24,368 nucleotides of DNA from Dolichospermum compactum NIES-806. Its GTDB lineage: Bacteria > Cyanobacteriota > Cyanobacteriia > Cyanobacteriales > Nostocaceae. The notes beneath the pieces are model-generated. The model searched no databases. It was not told the DNA's origin and was given only the letters and a program-made list of their open reading frames with translations. The position numbers and the translations under genes are program-made. Positions 22,801 to 24,368 of the stretch are shown in pieces. The stretch covers positions 1,814,232 through 1,838,599 of the forward strand of contig NZ_AP018316.1 in the NCBI RefSeq assembly GCF_002368115.1, given 5' to 3'. Each line of letters opens with the position of its first letter. Position 1 is the first letter of the stretch.

Positions 22801-23063
22801 CCGCTCTGCGGTACTAGGGCTATTTTTGGGGTTCTGTAAATAATTGCTAAAGGAGGTGACGATAGGTTCAACAATTCCTGACTAGAAGCCTAGTAGCTGT
22901 AAAAGTAAGAGCAAATGGCAGCAAAATTCCGAAAAAAATCCGCTTCCACCCAAAAATCTAGATCGGATTGCAGTAGGAAGAATCTAAAATAGATATTAAA
23001 TTAGAAAAACAACGGCCATTAAGCAACGTCAGTTCATTTCACCGTCTGTAAAGCGTCCCCAGG

Positions 23064-24278
23064 TTGTTACCAGTGCTGAAACAAGATGTCATGCAAGTTT
23101 CCCAGGATCAGCCTATTTATTCTGAGGCTCCACTCCAACTACTGCTGTTTATTGATGGGCGACCTCAGTCCCGTCAACAAGTACAGCGAATTCGTGCTTA
23201 CTTAAAAGAATTAGAGGCTGGGTATAGTTTTGAACTACAAATTATTGATGTTGGTGAACAACCCTATTTAGCGGAACATTTTAAGTTAGTAGCAACTCCT
23301 GCTTTAGTTAAAATTCATCCCGAACCTCAACAAACTATTGCTGGTACTAATATTATTCCGCAATTAAAAATTTGCTGGCCCCGTTGGCAAACCGCTGTCA
23401 CCACTTTTTTGAAGTTACAGGAAGATTCCCAGGAATGTTTGGATGAGAAGAGTCAGGTGATTGCGCCTAAGTCTACCATTTATTCTGTTGCTACCTCGGC
23501 GGAGGCAATTCAACTAGGGGATGAAATTTTTCGTCTGAAGCAGGAAAAGGAGAGACTGCAAGAACAGCTACTGTTTAAAGACCGAGTGATTGCCATTTTA
23601 GCCCATGATCTTCGCAATCCTTTGACGGCGGCGGCGATCGCTATTGAAACTCTTCAATCTAATTACAATCCAGATACAGGGGAATTTCCACGTCTGAAAC
23701 CAGGACTGGCTATACATTTATTAAAACAAGCCCGGACACAAACACGGATCATTGATCGGATGATTGCTGATTTGTTACAGGTCGGGCGAGGTGAGGATAT
23801 AGAATTGCCAATTGTACCACAAAGGTTACAATTGGGGGAATTGTGTTTACAAGTATTAGAGGAATTGAGCGATCGCTACACAGCTAAATCCCAAACGGTA
23901 GAAACAGATATTCCCCAAGATTTACCCTATGTATATGCTGATCCTGAACGCATTCGGCAAGTCCTCGTTAATCTTTTAGATAACGCCATCAAATATACAC
24001 CTGTTGGTGGTATTATCACTGTAGCCGGATTACATCGGACTACCCAAAAAGTTCAATTTAGTGTTGGTGACACAGGACCAGGGATTCCCGAAGAAAATCG
24101 CGATCGCATTTTTGAGAATCTTTTCCGTCTCCAGCGCGATCGAGGCACAGATGGATATGGAATTGGTCTGTGTTTATGTCAACGCATCATCCGCGCCCAT
24201 TATGGTCAAATTTGGGTAGATTCATCCCCCCACGGTGGTGCATGGTTTCATTTTACAATGCCAGTATATCCATCTTAG
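23064..24278 (+). CDS. sasA: circadian output histidine kinase SasA
   Basis: Receives timing information from the KaiABC clock by binding KaiC and phosphorylates the response regulator RpaA. About 20-115 is a KaiB-like thioredoxin-fold domain (LQLLLFIDGRPQSRQQVQRIRAYL, ATPALVKIHPEP), the feature separating SasA from other kinases. Then a coiled coil (about 150-172), the HisKA H-box with phospho-acceptor His181 (ILAHDLRNPLTAA), and the HATPase domain: N-box LVNLLDNAIKYTP, G1 GDTGPGIPEE, F-box IFENLFRLQ, G2 GYGIGLCL. Starts are uncertain: TTG 23064 (404 aa, used here), GTG 23073 or ATG 23091, none with a strong ribosome-binding site. No kai genes are adjacent, as is usual for sasA. Three HIP1 sites lie inside. 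Confidence 0.93.
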   Translation: MLPVLKQDVMQVSQDQPIYSEAPLQLLLFIDGRPQSRQQVQRIRAYLKELEAGYSFELQIIDVGEQPYLAEHFKLVATPALVKIHPEPQQTIAGTNIIPQLKICWPRWQTAVTTFLKLQEDSQECLDEKSQVIAPKSTIYSVATSAEAIQLGDEIFRLKQEKERLQEQLLFKDRVIAILAHDLRNPLTAAAIAIETLQSNYNPDTGEFPRLKPGLAIHLLKQARTQTRIIDRMIADLLQVGRGEDIELPIVPQRLQLGELCLQVLEELSDRYTAKSQTVETDIPQDLPYVYADPERIRQVLVNLLDNAIKYTPVGGIITVAGLHRTTQKVQFSVGDTGPGIPEENRDRIFENLFRLQRDRGTDGYGIGLCLCQRIIRAHYGQIWVDSSPHGGAWFHFTMPVYPS

Positions 24279-24280
24279 GG

Positions 24281-24327
<47 letters not shown>

Positions 24328-24350
24328 GAAGAAGAAGAATAGTTTATTAC

Positions 24351-24368
24351 CAATGACCAATGACCAAT
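24351..24368. repeat. heptamer array (CAATGAC), cut by the window end
   Basis: Two full units plus CAAT reaching the last base; the array may continue outside the window. Confidence 0.7.

Larger units (their letters stand above)
22285..23063. other. 779-base gap before sasA: repeats and possible gene debris
   Basis: Contains a 7-bp inverted repeat (CAGTTGT 22285-22291 / ACAACTG 22307-22313), MITE-like copy 2, a stretch at about 22430-22740 with short frames on both strands broken by stops (the longest reverse frame, from ATG 22738, is interrupted twice), the heptamer array at 22771, and a perfect anti-SD complement AAAGGAGGTGA at 22849-22859 with no good start codon in register. A decayed gene is possible, but I could not identify a family. 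The sasA promoter should lie in 22860-23060. Confidence 0.5.

Noticed and set aside
22849..22859. AAAGGAGGTGA, a perfect anti-SD complement, as the start of a small gene
   Set aside because: The frame that opens downstream lacks a start codon, and the GTG in register stops after nine codons. Kept only as a note in the gap entry.

Overview
The window is chromosomal DNA from a filamentous (Nostocales-type) cyanobacterium. The evidence is a heme oxygenase of the phycobilin pathway, a high-light-inducible (Hlip) protein with an HLR1-like box, a PAP/fibrillin protein, a KaiB-domain histidine kinase (SasA), copies of the HIP1 octamer GCGATCGC, and the heptamer tandem repeats typical of these genomes. 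The DNA is AT-rich, and Anabaena/Dolichospermum/Aphanizomenon-like strains would fit; no species is claimed.

Layout. (1) 1-4850, accessory/defence block: a DUF104-type antitoxin whose toxin seems deleted, then a forward cassette of an ABC/SMC-type ATPase, a PD-(D/E)XK nuclease and a 60-aa protein. This meets, tail to tail and 13 bases apart, a reverse two-gene ATPase + TOPRIM/DUF4435 cassette resembling the PARIS anti-phage system (AriA/AriB). (2) 5056-10966, housekeeping block: 1-Cys peroxiredoxin, glmM, ho1, a DUF218 envelope protein, a His-rich zinc-type CDF exporter and an Hlip. All five HIP1 sites of the first half lie here. (3) 11119-16335, mixed block: PAP/fibrillin, a small protein with a Cys-Gly-Gly leader-like motif, a membrane protein of unknown role, a peptidoglycan-binding protein with a repeat-encoded Pro/Thr tail, and an SLH-domain lipoprotein. 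(4) 16785-22284, second accessory block: a STAND-like AAA NTPase with a transmembrane helix and a C-terminal, apparently truncated GUN4 domain; a four-helix-bundle (IVS/S23-type) protein flanked by inverted heptamer arrays; a 57-aa antitoxin-like reading frame; a HicB/HicA module; and a fusion of a SERAC1-like serine hydrolase to the same kind of AAA NTPase. (5) 23064-24278: sasA, then a heptamer array.

How the genes may work together. Blocks 1 and 4 look like conflict modules: nuclease effectors with ATPase sensors in block 1, and NTPase switches fused to a hydrolase or a GUN4 domain, with toxin-antitoxin genes, in block 4. HIP1 is absent from 1-5491 and 9773-22601, which fits acquired or accessory DNA but does not prove it. 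Several small inverted-repeat elements are present; two 65-bp copies of one lie 10 kb apart. The strongest candidates for something not yet described are the ATPase/PD-(D/E)XK/60-aa cassette and the two AAA fusion proteins.
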